Below are positions 52,101-63,503 of a stretch of DNA of 64,000 nt, one piece after another. Made by a program: the position numbers and the translations under genes. This stretch comes from Paramecium pentaurelia (Eukaryota; Ciliophora; Oligohymenophorea; Peniculida; Parameciidae). Numbering within the stretch: position 1 is the first letter of the stretch; each line of letters begins with the position of its first letter. The notes under the pieces were generated by a model. It made no database searches. It had not been told where the DNA came from and was given only the letters and a program-made list of their open reading frames with translations. The stretch is taken from the NCBI GenBank assembly GCA_905183005.1, contig CAJJDO010000048.1, forward strand, positions 169,498-233,497, read 5' to 3'.

Positions 52101-55100
52101 AATCTACATAATGTAGTGAAAAAACTGGAGAAAATTTAACAAATGCTATTTGCTCAACTTTTAATCCAGCTTGTTCTGCTAATCTTGCTGGTACTGCATG
52201 CGTTGTTTAATTAGCAACATGTAATCTTTATACTAATCTTCCAGATTGTAGAAAATCTACAGCTGGATTATGTAAAATTGATACAGATTGTAAGGCTGTT
52301 GATAGCCCAATTGTATGTGCCAATATTATTAAAGGCACTCCCTTATTATCTTATGAAATATGCTAAGATTTTAGTGCAACATGTTCTGTTAAAAAAGATG
52401 GATCTGCTTGCTTAACGATTGGAAATTGTAGTTCATATACTGCAGCTGATGGAGCTGATTGTGTTAAAGGTTCTGATGGAACATGCCTTTGGTATGATGC
52501 TGATGGTACTGGTACTGATTTTACTCCTGGTTGTATTGCTATAGCGAGTGCTGATTGCCACAAAATAACAGTTACTGATACCAGTCTTAATGAGGATAAG
52601 TGTTAATTCTATCATTCAAGTTGTTATGTTAATTCAGATAAAAGTGCATGTTATGAAAAGAAAGCAAATTGTTCAGAATATACAGACGTAAAGAATTGCT
52701 TAAAAACATCAGGTGGAGCTAAGTGTTATTGGTATGATGCTGATGGTGCTGGTACTGTTTCTTCTCCTGGTTGTATATAAATTTCAACACCCAGCACTGA
52801 TTGTCCAAAACTTTTGAAAGCTTAATTAGGAAATACTACTACTACTGATGATTTATGTAAAGGATATAATGCTTCTTGTGTTTAAAATAAGGATGGCACT
52901 TCTTGCCTTGAAGTTAAAGCAGCTTGTACAGGTTACTCATCAGAGACAAATTGTGTAAATACTTCAGGTGGAACTAAGTGTTATTGGCATGTAGTTGGAG
53001 GTACTGGTTCTTGTAAATAAATAACTCCAACAGATTGTGGTCTTGTTACAGGAAGTTCATTGTTATATGCTGATTGCTAAGCCTACAATACAAGTTGTAG
53101 CGTTAATTCTACAGGTACAGCATGTGAAGCTAAATTATGTACAAATAAACCTACTCCATGGAATCATTCAGCATGTTCATCATACTTGTCAACTTGTACA
53201 GCAAATAAAGCAAGTTCAGCAGATGCATGCAAAACAGCACCTACTAAATGTTCAGATGTTACTGTCTAAGCAGATTGTGTTGGTTCTGTTAATGATGGAG
53301 AGTGTGAATGGATTGTGGGTAGTGTATCAGGATAATGTGTGAAAAAGACTTGTTATACTAAATCAATCTCTACTGCTATAACACATTCAGATTGTACAAC
53401 TTATATGAGTAGTTGTACAGTTGCAAGAATAGGTGGTTGCTTAACTAAAGGTGCATGTAATACTTATTTATCAGAAGAATAATGTAAAAATGGAGGAAAT
53501 TGCTTCTGGAATGAAAAAAAGGCTTTGACATGTGTAGATCTTTCATGTGATAAAATAGAGGATTCATACAATACTCATGAATTATGTAGTGGAATAACTA
53601 AATTGAAATGCACAGTTAAATCTACTGGATTGGGATGTCAAAATAGATCATCATCATGTTCCAGTTATAATGATAAAAATTGTTATTTCAATTCAGCTGA
53701 TTAAGTATGTGTAATGGTTTCATAAGACGATGGTACAAGTAAATGTATGGAAAAAGCTTGCACTACTGCTGGAAGTTCTTATACTGATCATACTGGTTGT
53801 TATGATTATTATAAGGCAATTGCTGGAACTAAAACAGCAGAACATTGTACAGTTACTCTAGTAACTGCTGCAGATGGAACTACATCTCCAGCTGGATGTT
53901 AAAAGGTTGGAGCTTGTACTGATTATGGTAAAGATTAATGTTATGTTGATTCTGAAGGAAAAACATGTGTTTGGGATGACACAAATAAATGCAGAATTAA
54001 AACATGTGAAACTGCACCTGATACAGATAGTTATGATAGTGATGATGAATGCAAAACATATTTGGATGATGGTTCATGTACAGTTGCATCTGATGATATG
54101 GGTTGTGTTGTTAGACCTGAAAAATGTGAAGGAATGACTGAAAAATAATGTATTAAAGATAGAGCTGGAAATGCATGTTAATATTTGAATGGTTAATGTT
54201 ATACAAAATCTTGTTCAACTGCTCCAACTGATATAAACACTAAAGATTAATGTGCAGCTTATTTGCCAGAATGCACTTTAGATGAAAATAATAGATGTAA
54301 ACTTGAAATTTGTGAAGATTTCACTTTTACTTCTGATGATGAATGCCAAAAAGCAAAAGCAGGTTGCACTACTAATGGTACTATATGTGTATTGAGAACT
54401 TCATGTTAGGCTGTTACTAATGAAAAAGGATGTGTTTCTGATGATTAATAACAAAAATGTTAATGGATTAGTGCAAGTTCAACTTGTGTTAGTAGAACTT
54501 GTGCTACAGCTCCTGCTACAACTGATTATGATACTGAAGATGAATGTAAGGCTTATAAAGAAGGTTGCACAACTAAAAGAGGAGGAGGATGTGTTGTTAA
54601 GTCTACTTGTTCTGCTGCAACTGCAGAATCAGCTTGCAATTTTGTTGCAGGTTTCCCAAATAATAAATGTACTTGGGAGAATGATAAATGTAGAGATTAA
54701 GGATGTTAAGACTTTTCATTCTCTACACATGCTGAATGTAAAAAAGCATCTGATAAAATTAATTGTACTGCTGGACCAAATGGTAAATGCACTACTTTAA
54801 CAACTTGTGAAGCTGCTCAAGTCAGAGCTGCTTGTATTGAAGGTTTTTATAATGGATAACTTCAACCATGTCTTTGGATTCCAAAAGCAAACAATGGAAA
54901 TGGAGCTTGTTACCAATATACTTCATGCAAGAGTAGAGATTGGAAATTGCATGATGAATGTTAATGGATTTCTAATTAATGTACTACAGATGGGTCTACT
55001 TGTTTAGCTATCACTTTATGTTCAGAAACAAAAACTAAAGAAGGATGCAAAGTTGGATATGATAAAGATTGCATTTTTACTGTTCCAGCAATAGATTCAT

Positions 55101-56233
55101 CTGATCCACCTATTTGTAAAGCTTATACTTCATGTGCTGATGCATTCTATAAAACTCACTCAGAGTGTTAGGGAGCAAGTACAAAATGTACAACTAATGG
55201 TGTAACATCTTGTGCTCCTCTTGCTGCTTGTTCAACTTATACAGTGAAGGAAGCATGTGTTATAAATGACGTTGGCCTAGTTACTGAGTAATCAACTGGT
55301 TATATTACATCTACAGGTGTATGTGAGTGGAAGGATGAAGCTTGCAGAGATTAGGCTTGTAAAGATCTTTAAGGTGTTTCTCATTCAGAATGTTACTCAA
55401 AACTTAAAGGTTGTACTTCAGATGGAGCTAATTGTTTAACAATTGCTGCTTGTGCAACATATACAACTTAAATAGCTTGTTCAACTGCTTATGGATCTGA
55501 TGGACCTTCTGGAAAATGCTAATGGGATGCTACAGCCAATAATAATAATGGAGCATGTCGAGTTTTCTAATGCTCAGATATAACTGGAGGCATATCAACA
55601 ACTGTCTGTCAAGCTTCATTAGCAACTTGTGTTTCAAATGGAACTATATGTATTGAATAAGCTAATTGCAGTAGTGCAGCTTATCAAAATTTAATAACAT
55701 GCAATTCTGGAGGAAAGGATGGAATTTGTGTTTTCACTAAATCCACTGCTACAGGTGCAACTCCAAACTAAGGTACATGTGCTTTGATGACATCATGTAC
55801 TTCAGCTAAAAATGATGCATAAGCTTGTGGCAGAGCTAAAGACAGATGTTCATATACTCCTGAAGTAAAAACAGGAACCACTACTAATCCTAGCAAATGT
55901 GAAACACATACATGCGCTTCTTATAAATAATCTAATAATGGAATTTGTGCAAATTTCTTGAGTTGGGATAAAAAGACATAACAAATTTGTGTTGTTGAAG
56001 GTACAGAATGTAAAGAAAAGGATCCAGCTACTCTCACTTAAGAATAATGCTATGTATCTTCCGGATACACATATACTTGGAATGCAGCCACTTCTAAATG
56101 TGGAGTATGTACAGCTGTTTAATAAAATAATAATAACACAACCACTAATCCTAATACAACAACTCCAAACACAGATGATTCAGGATATATTCTTGGTTTC
56201 ACAACCATTATCTTAGGATATCTAGTATTTTGA
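49166..56233 (+). CDS. GPI-type surface antigen (immobilisation antigen family)
   Basis: This is a single uninterrupted frame of 2,355 codons in the ciliate code, with very many TAA and TAG glutamine codons, ending at TGA 56231-56233. The chosen ATG (49166) gives a good signal peptide (MKQFLCLWLLIGISLC); an in-frame ATG at 49130 would add 12 residues. The mature protein is built of tandem cysteine-periodic domains (Paramecium surface antigen domain, about 65-80 residues with about eight cysteines) rich in Thr, Ser and Ala. CLW/CYW, TCT(V) and TC.TAP motifs recur. Two adjacent central repeats share YDADG.GT (around 52495 and 52735). The C-terminus is Asn/Thr-rich followed by a hydrophobic end (ILGFTTIILGYLVF), as expected for GPI anchoring. 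Such proteins coat the cell and define serotypes, usually one at a time. Confidence 0.92.
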
Positions 56234-58276
56234 TCCAAATGATTATTAAATTTATATAGGGAAATTATTTTACATCATTTAAAAATTGTTCTTTTCTTTT
56301 ATGATAATAAAATTAAAATTGTATTTTACAATTATATATAAATCATTTAGATTATCAAAATTATTGGAATTATATTATATTTTTTAATTATTTCTTTGAG
56401 AATACAAATGATACTTAATAAAAGATCTAGATTTTATAAAATGGATTAATATATATGTAGAGTATCTAATTAAGAATTAAAACAAATAAGATATCATAAA
56501 TAAATTACCACTTAGATAAACAAATATATAATAGTAATAAGATGATATTTTCATAAATAATTAAAATAATTATTATACTAATATAGAATGAACTTAAAAT
56601 AATATTATTAATATTCATGATATTATTAATATATTATGCTAATAAATAAATATTTGATAAGTAATAAATCTATAAATAATATAGTAATTTTGAAAAATTA
56701 TGAGTTTCATATTTAAATTGAATCTTCTTCTTTCCAACTTTTACTCTAATATATGTGAATATTAACCTAACTTAGGGTTCAAAGAGAGAATGAAAAATCG
56801 TTCTGGAAAAATTGTAATTCTCAATCTCTATTATTGAATGTAATATTAGCTACTAAATGAATAAATATTTAATAACCACAATGTTCTAATAATTAAGGAA
56901 TTGGTTAGGAAAAATAAATAAAATAAAACTGAAATTAAATTAAGTTAAGTAGATTAATTACCTGATGATAATAAACATACTATGAAAATATGGTATGATA
57001 CAGTAATTGAGTTATTTTAATGAATACTCAGATTTTATGTCTCTCACAGCTACCATTTTGATTTAATTAATTTATAGTGCCTTAAAAATTTGTTTAATGG
57101 GCTGGAGTATAACTTTAAAATGTATATATGATAGAAGAATTTTTACAATCCTGGAATATATGAAATAATGATTACTAAATAGTATTGAGTATTTTGAGGC
57201 TATAAAGACTCTTCTCAAAAAATTCAAAGTATTTTTAGGTTTATATAACAATCTAGAAACTTGAAGCTCTTTAAAATAGGAGGATCGATAATCAACTGTA
57301 TACTTCTCATCATAAATAGGTTTTTTCTTTTAGTGTTTAAAACTTACTTTTAATTTAACATAAACAGTAATTTAATATTGTAAAAGTCTTTCAAATAATT
57401 TTGACATAAATCTTTAGAAATATGAATAAAAAAGGATTATGAGTAATAAAAAAGTGCAAACCTATAATTTAGTGTAATTGAGTACTTTAAGTAAATAATT
57501 TAATGAACTTTTAATGAGTTTTTATATGATTTTATAAATTGATTATCTTTTATCTATGAGATTAGTACTTCTTAATAAAACACATCCAGCTAAATAAGCT
57601 TTTTAATTAAAAAACTTTAGACATAGAAAGAAAAAAGAAATAATCTGGAAGTTTAACTTTATTACTTGAATTATCAAATAACATAAATTATTTTTGGAGA
57701 GATTAAGTCTTTAGATATTGAGGGAAAATCCTAAATTTCATGGAATATTTAATTAAAATGAGTTTTATGCTTTATTATTGATTTATAAATAACTTTATGT
57801 TTACAATCCTGATAAAAAAAAATTTCTTTTCTAAATGGGGTACAGTAGGAATCTATTTTAGCTCTCTTTCTATTTGAGATCTACTTTAATTATTTAATTG
57901 AAGAATTGTAAAAGAGTTCTATTAAATAGTTAACGAGAAAACTTCCAAAAAAAATGCAAAATAAAACTTGACCTTTATTACTACTATGGACTAAAATTTT
58001 GCTCAAACTAATGATGTGGCAATTAAAAAATTTGGACATTAGACCAGTTGGATTGTTTAAGAATTTATTGAAATAGCCCAATTGTCTTCCATATCTGTAT
58101 GAGTTTTATTTTCAGACCCCATTCTTAACCTTAAAAGTTCTAGTGTCTACTTTTCTCATATATAAAGTTCTATGATTCTGTCACTAGCTACAAAGAATAA
58201 GAAAGATTTCTTAAGAAGAATTTTCAATTTGAGCAATTATCAATTTTAAATTGAATAAGAATAATAATAATATTTT
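56234..58276. other. Two-kilobase region downstream of antigen
   Basis: No gene is recognised. On the minus strand a frame from about 57734 to a TGA at about 56355 contains no TGA for about 460 codons. Its translation has a mixed first half (for example EKYTVDYRSSYFKELQVSR) and a low-complexity Ile/Leu/Tyr/Asn-rich second half resembling translated AT-rich junk. A separate minus frame at about 57680-58081 encodes 130 or so residues, also unrecognised. These may be relics or chance. Confidence 0.35.
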
Positions 58277-59004
58277 ATGGATTAAGTGAATACATTAAGA
58301 GTTCCAATAGATATTTTAAGTGATATTTCTAAAGAAATATTTTAGAAGTATATCTTTTCTAATGTTTAGAGTTGTTTTTAGAAGCATAACTGATGGATTT
58401 ACCTAAGATTTTGACATTAATAATGGATTTGTTTTAAAAGATTCTACTCTTGCTTAATTAGATTAAGCATTACTTAAGGATATTAATTGTACTTATTAAT
58501 AAGATGAAGTATTGAGTTTAATATATCCTACGTAACATTAGAATAAATTTTAGTAAACTAAATAATCAAAGCTTAATAATGGTTGTAAATTTATCAGATG
58601 ATGGAATTTATGAAAAAGTCAATAATTAAAAAGAATTATTTAGAGGAGAACGTTATCAAGTTGGATTACCTTCAGGGTCTAATAAATAGACTATTGAAAT
58701 ATAATAAGATGAAATAATCATAAATTCTTAATCATTTGCTATTAAAGAAGGGATGCAAATTGTTTTTGTTAAAAAGATTTAAGATAATAAATGTGAATAA
58801 ATATAGATGATAAATCCAAGTGATTGTTCATCTCGTAAACATGCTCATATTAAAATCTAAAATGGAAGAATATTTTTAGTTGATGGTTTTGAAAAATAGG
58901 TTTCAAAAAATGGAGTATGGGTATTAGTTAAACATCAAAGATTTTCAAATTAGAATTAATATTGTTTTAAAGATTTTAGATTGGCTATTAGATTAAAATA
59001 TTGA
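58277..59004 (+). CDS. FHA-like domain protein
   Basis: This predicts 228 aa after removing a 22-nt intron and a 19-nt intron (gtaaactaaataatcaaag), which restore the frame exactly; 19 nt is at the low end for Paramecium. The C-terminal 100 residues resemble a forkhead-associated phosphothreonine-binding domain: a short beta pattern, DCSSRKHAHIKI (the usual S..H core), GRIFLVDG and KNGVWVLV. The usual N of the NG.. motif is in SKNGV. The N-terminal half (QVNTLRVPIDILSDI) is unrecognised. Placement next to the following gene, 50 bp apart on the same strand, has no clear functional meaning. Confidence 0.6.
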
Positions 59005-59054
59005 AAAATTTAGTGATTTGTTTTTCTTTTTAAATATAATATATATATTTATAA

Positions 59055-60107
59055 ATGGATAAAAAGTATACAATAGAACAATATCAATTAAATGAAGAAT
59101 TTAAATAGAAAGTTTAAGTGGGTGACTTTATTTTAACATAAACTGATAGCTTTGTTTATTCCCTTTCTAGATCAATTTTAAAAATTGAATATGATCATCT
59201 TTTAGTATTAATAAGAGAAGATCAATTATTACATATTGGTTGGCCAAAAATAAGAATAATAAATCCACTTTAAATCTTAAGACAATCATCTAAATATATT
59301 ATATTTAGACCACCATATTAAGAAGGAGAACTATAAAAGTTTCTCATGTATCTTTAGACTAGTTTATAAGCAGATTATGATTACTAAAAATTATTATAAG
59401 GAATGATTAAAAAATTAGTAAATAAAGTTCCAACAGATCCAATACCATATTCATCTAATCTAAAATCTTCTAGAGTTTGTACAGATTTAATTTTCTATTG
59501 GCTTGAAGCTAGTAGTGCAAAATTTAGAGAATTATTACCTGATTATTTAGGGTATTTAGATTATCCATTAATTGGTTCATTTACACCTGATGATATTAAT
59601 ACATTAGCAAAAATGAATGTTTTTTTTTAAATAATACATGAAAAAGAAATTTAAAAACCAGAAAATACTTTCAAAAGTCTAGGTAAAAATATTTAAAGTT
59701 AAGGTAAATTATATTTACCTGAAATTCCTTCTATCAAATAACTTAAAAAATTAATTAAATATATTCCATACCCTGAAAAGTTTATTGGATTATTATAATA
59801 ATAATTTTTTTGGTATTATCTAATAAAATTATTTACAATGTCAAAAAAGTAAATGACAGAAAAGTTATTAAAGTTTGTTATTAAAAGGTATTCTTCAGAG
59901 AAATTAACAAATAAAAAATAAAAAAAAATAGTAAAAAGATTGAGGATTTTTATTGATACCATATCTATAATCAATTCACCTTTTTCAGGGAAAACCTATG
60001 TAAAATTAATAAACAATTTGATTGAATTAGCTTTTTAAAACTCCAAATCTGCAAAAGAATAGGTTCTTAAAATGATAATTAAGTTATTTATTAAACCAAA
60101 ACTTTGA
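59055..60107 (+). CDS. Permuted papain-like (YiiX/C92-type) protein, cytosolic
   Basis: This predicts 350 aa, intronless, ATG 59055 to TGA 60105-60107. The N-terminal 180 residues resemble the circularly permuted NlpC/P60 fold: VGDFILTQTDSFVYSLSR strands, the candidate catalytic His in IEYDHLLVLI, a following strand LLHIGWPKIRI, and the candidate nucleophile in SSRVCTDLIFYWLE, which begins a helix as expected. There is no signal peptide, unlike the other member at 28.2-30.0 kb. The C-terminal 150 residues are Lys-rich and unrecognised. Whether it cleaves peptides or lipids is not determinable. Confidence 0.6.
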
Positions 60108-60666
60108 AAAAATATTATATGTTTAATAATTACATTTAAATAATAAATAAATGAAAATTAATTAGCTCAATTTATAACATTTTAATTCCAAACACTTAAT
60201 ATATAAATTCTATATACTATTTAGAACTCATATTAGAAAACTTCTATTTCTATAAATCTTAAATTTGAATTTATTTATTTATAATAATAATAAAATATAT
60301 AATCAATCTTATATTGTTAAATATCTATAAGCATAAATTAATCATAATATACTATATTTTATGAATTAATGAAATAACATGATTATGAATTAAGTTAAAC
60401 ATTTTTTAAATCAATCTTTAGAAAATAAATAATTATCTTTTTTATTCTATTTAGTCTTCATAAATTTTCAATTGTTAAAACCTTAATTTTATTAAACTTT
60501 TCTCTATTATTTTTCAATTTCTAGATTAATTTTGATCTATTTAATTATAATATTAGCTATTGGTTAAAGAAGATTTAAATTAATTTTCATAAATATTTTG
60601 TATCAGATATATTATCTACAAATTAACAACTCTAATAATATATATTTTGAATTTAAACTTAAAAAG
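60108..60666. other. Intergenic stretch
   Basis: This is 559 bp of AT-rich noncoding DNA between two same-strand genes. It holds the downstream gene's promoter by position. No element is recognised. Confidence 0.55.
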
Positions 60667-61949
60667 ATGTTAAAAATTTAAAGATCAAAAAGTTGTGATG
60701 CTATTCTAATAGCTTTAAAGAATCTTGATAAAGGAGACAATTAATCATAATAATCTTTTAGAGCATATGATAACTCAACAGTTTTAGATTTAATTGTTCA
60801 CATTCAAAAAAATTAACACACTGAAAAAGATATTAAATTATTCTTTGAGCAAAATATTTAATTTACAGGAGATTTAAATTAATATGTAATAGACATAATA
60901 AAGAGAACTAAAAATAGAAACATAGGGTATAGAATAATTGATTAGCAAATATAATCAAAATCTGAGTTTATAAAAATTAATGAATATGCTTAATCAGAAA
61001 TTTATCCTGAAAAAAGGATCATGGCTACTTAAATTCCAATTACAGAATATTATAATGCAGATATAAATAATAATCATATTTAAAATTAAGTGTCTAAATT
61101 TTAATTAAAAAATAAAGAAAATTTATGTGATTAACGTGAAGAAAGATAATAAATAATAGATAATATTGAATAATTTAAATAAATATAACCAAAAGTTTCC
61201 TAATAATACCAATAATTTTCATAATTAGTAAATAATGTTGAATAAAAATCAGAATAGGTTTCAAATGAATCATCTTAGTAAAGCAATAATAATAAATAAA
61301 GCATGTACATACTTAGTATTAATTTAGGTCTTAAAATTTTAAGTAACTTGAAATGGAAAATTAAAAATTAAAAGAGGAATACAAAAAGTTATAAAATATG
61401 TATCAAAATTTGTAGGAAGAAAACAAAAAACTTAAAGATGAAAATTAAATTTTAAAAAATATTCAGAATAATGTAGAAGTAAAATAAATTTCTCCCGTTT
61501 CTGAAAGAATTGTAGAAAATAGATTATCTGAAACTTCATACTTCACTAATAAATGCAACCATCAAATAAAGGAGTAATAATTGGAATAAATTTTGGCTAA
61601 GGCATTATTCAGTAAATAAAAAGCAAAATGTCCTTAATGCAGCAAAAATATTAGCAATAATTTATGCCAGTAAATATTAATTTTTGGACGATAATATCTT
61701 GACATGAAGAATTAGATGGATTTATAAGTTTTAAGTGAAAATATACAATTAAAATTAAAATCTCATAAAGATTTATAATTGGTTCATTGTTCAAATAAAC
61801 GATGTAATTTTATTTGTATTTGGTAATAAAATTAAGCATTATAAAAATAACAAGGATATTGTCCTGTTTGTTTATAACATAGTATAAGTAATCCATAATA
61901 TAAAAGTTATAACTATTCTCACCTAATTGCTAACAAAGGAACTAAATGA
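60667..61949 (+). CDS. IBR/RING-like zinc-finger protein
   Basis: This predicts 419 aa after one 23-nt intron. The first 200 residues are Gln/Asn-rich and disordered; a coiled coil follows (ENQKLKEEYKKLQNMYQNLQ). The C-terminal 140 residues have paired cysteines and histidines: NKCNHQIKE, AKCPQCSKNISNN, HCSNKRCNFICIW and GYCPVC. The order and spacing resemble the IBR plus RING2 part of RBR ubiquitin ligases, but a first RING is not seen and the catalytic-Cys position is unclear. A role in ubiquitination is possible, not shown. Confidence 0.55.
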
Positions 61950-62110
61950 ATTATAAAATTATTATATTAATAATATCATCTTTAGTTTATTGTAAAAATA
62001 ATTAAAAAGTATATTTTGAATTTATAAATAAGAAAATATTTATATCATAAAAAGAATATATTTATTTTATCATAGAAAATAATTAATATATATTTTTTAA
62101 ATTAACGAAC

Positions 62111-63466
62111 ATGATTGATAATTATAATATTGAATAAGGAGATTAATCTTAATACTTGAGAAATTGTGATAGTTCAAATGGATATGAAATCAATGGATAA
62201 ATTCAATAAGATCATTTTTTTTCATTATATAATAAAGCTATAGAAAAATAACAAAAAATTAATCAAAAATAAGAAGAGAAGAATGAAGAAATCAAATAAT
62301 AATCTAATAAAATAAAGATTGATTATAATTCATAAAAGATCTTGTTAAAGAAATTAGAAACACATATTAATACAATACTTAATCGACATTAGATCGATGA
62401 ATAATTGGATTATGAAAGATTTTGCAACGTATTAGTTGATTTAGGAATATCTACAAAAAATGATCATATGTCAATAGATTTATGGAAATTATTAACTTTA
62501 GGATTAGATTTAGATAGTGTATTTGTTGGATTTTTATTTAATATTCTAGTAATATTATTGGAAAAATAATTAATATAAAGTTAATCCATTATATTATTAA
62601 CAGATGTTATTAATGTTGAGTTAGAGGATTAGGATATACCAAGATAAGTGATAAATTTTGAAGAATTAGAAGAATTGATGTTTAGATTGACTAATAAATT
62701 CAAATTATTAAATGTTAAATTTATTGATGGATCTAGAGGATAATCATCTTAAAAAAAAGAGAATTAACTTTGCAATAATATTTAAACTAATGTAAAAAAA
62801 AGACAAATACAGGATACTCAAATTACAGATACAATAAATAGATTTGAAATACTTTATGAGCATTCTAAAGTATTATAAGAAAAGAAAAGGAAATTAGAAT
62901 CATATATATAAGATGATCCAGAGTGTCTATTTAAACCTTAATTAACTTCAAATTAAACAAAAAGATTAGATAATGTAAGTACATTTAATAGATTGTATCA
63001 AAATGCAGAATCTATGAAAATACATAAACAAAAATTAAAAGAAAATTTGAATAGATAAAGGGAAGAAGAGGAATTGATGGAATGTACTTTCAAACCAAAG
63101 TTAACAAATAAATAAAGATATTCATTTAAACCTGTTAGAGGTGAGTCTGCAATAATAGAAAGAATGAATAAGGCAAGGTAAATGAAATATGAGAAAGAAA
63201 ATTTCTATGATATGGAATAAACAAATATTCAAAATAGACCTCATTAAACAGTTCCAGAACCTTTTGATTTGAGTAAAAGAATATCTAATTCTAAGAGTAT
63301 GTTATTGAATGTTGAAATAAGAATCTCAAAAAATAGAAAGGCAAAAATTTGTATTAGAGAAGGAGATGATATAGAATAAGTAATTAAAGGATTTGCTAAG
63401 GCTCATCAATTAAATTAAGATTAGCAAAATGTATTAAAAGAAAATATAGAATAATACATTAATTGA
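62111..63466 (+). CDS. Ciliate coiled-coil protein, possibly ciliary
   Basis: This predicts 451 aa, intronless, ATG 62111 to TGA 63464-63466. The N-terminal half is helical. From about residue 240 it contains repeated short segments of the type ECLFKPQLT / FNRLYQNAESMK / ECTFKPKLT (F.P.L preceded by acidic residues), a pattern common in ciliate cytoskeletal and axonemal proteins. The last 50 residues (LNVEIRISKNRKAKICIREG, then a DD..QVIKGFAKAH.L helix) form a small conserved-looking domain. No function is assigned. Confidence 0.65.
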
Positions 63467-63503
63467 CAAACATTTATTATTTGCTTAATTTAATATATAA
63501 TTA

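Noticed and set aside
49162..55007. Standard-code open frames on both strands within 49-56 kb
   Set aside because: They are shadows of the single long surface antigen frame, which is uninterrupted only in the ciliate code.
57890..58081. Minus-strand 63-codon frame as a gene
   Set aside because: In the ciliate code it extends to about 130 codons but has no recognisable domain and fits chance or a relic; kept only as a note in the intergenic entry.
24941..63466. Micronuclear DNA with IESs still present
   Set aside because: Genes across nearly 40 kb are continuous apart from 19-31-nt introns; TA-bounded insertions of IES size were not found in them.
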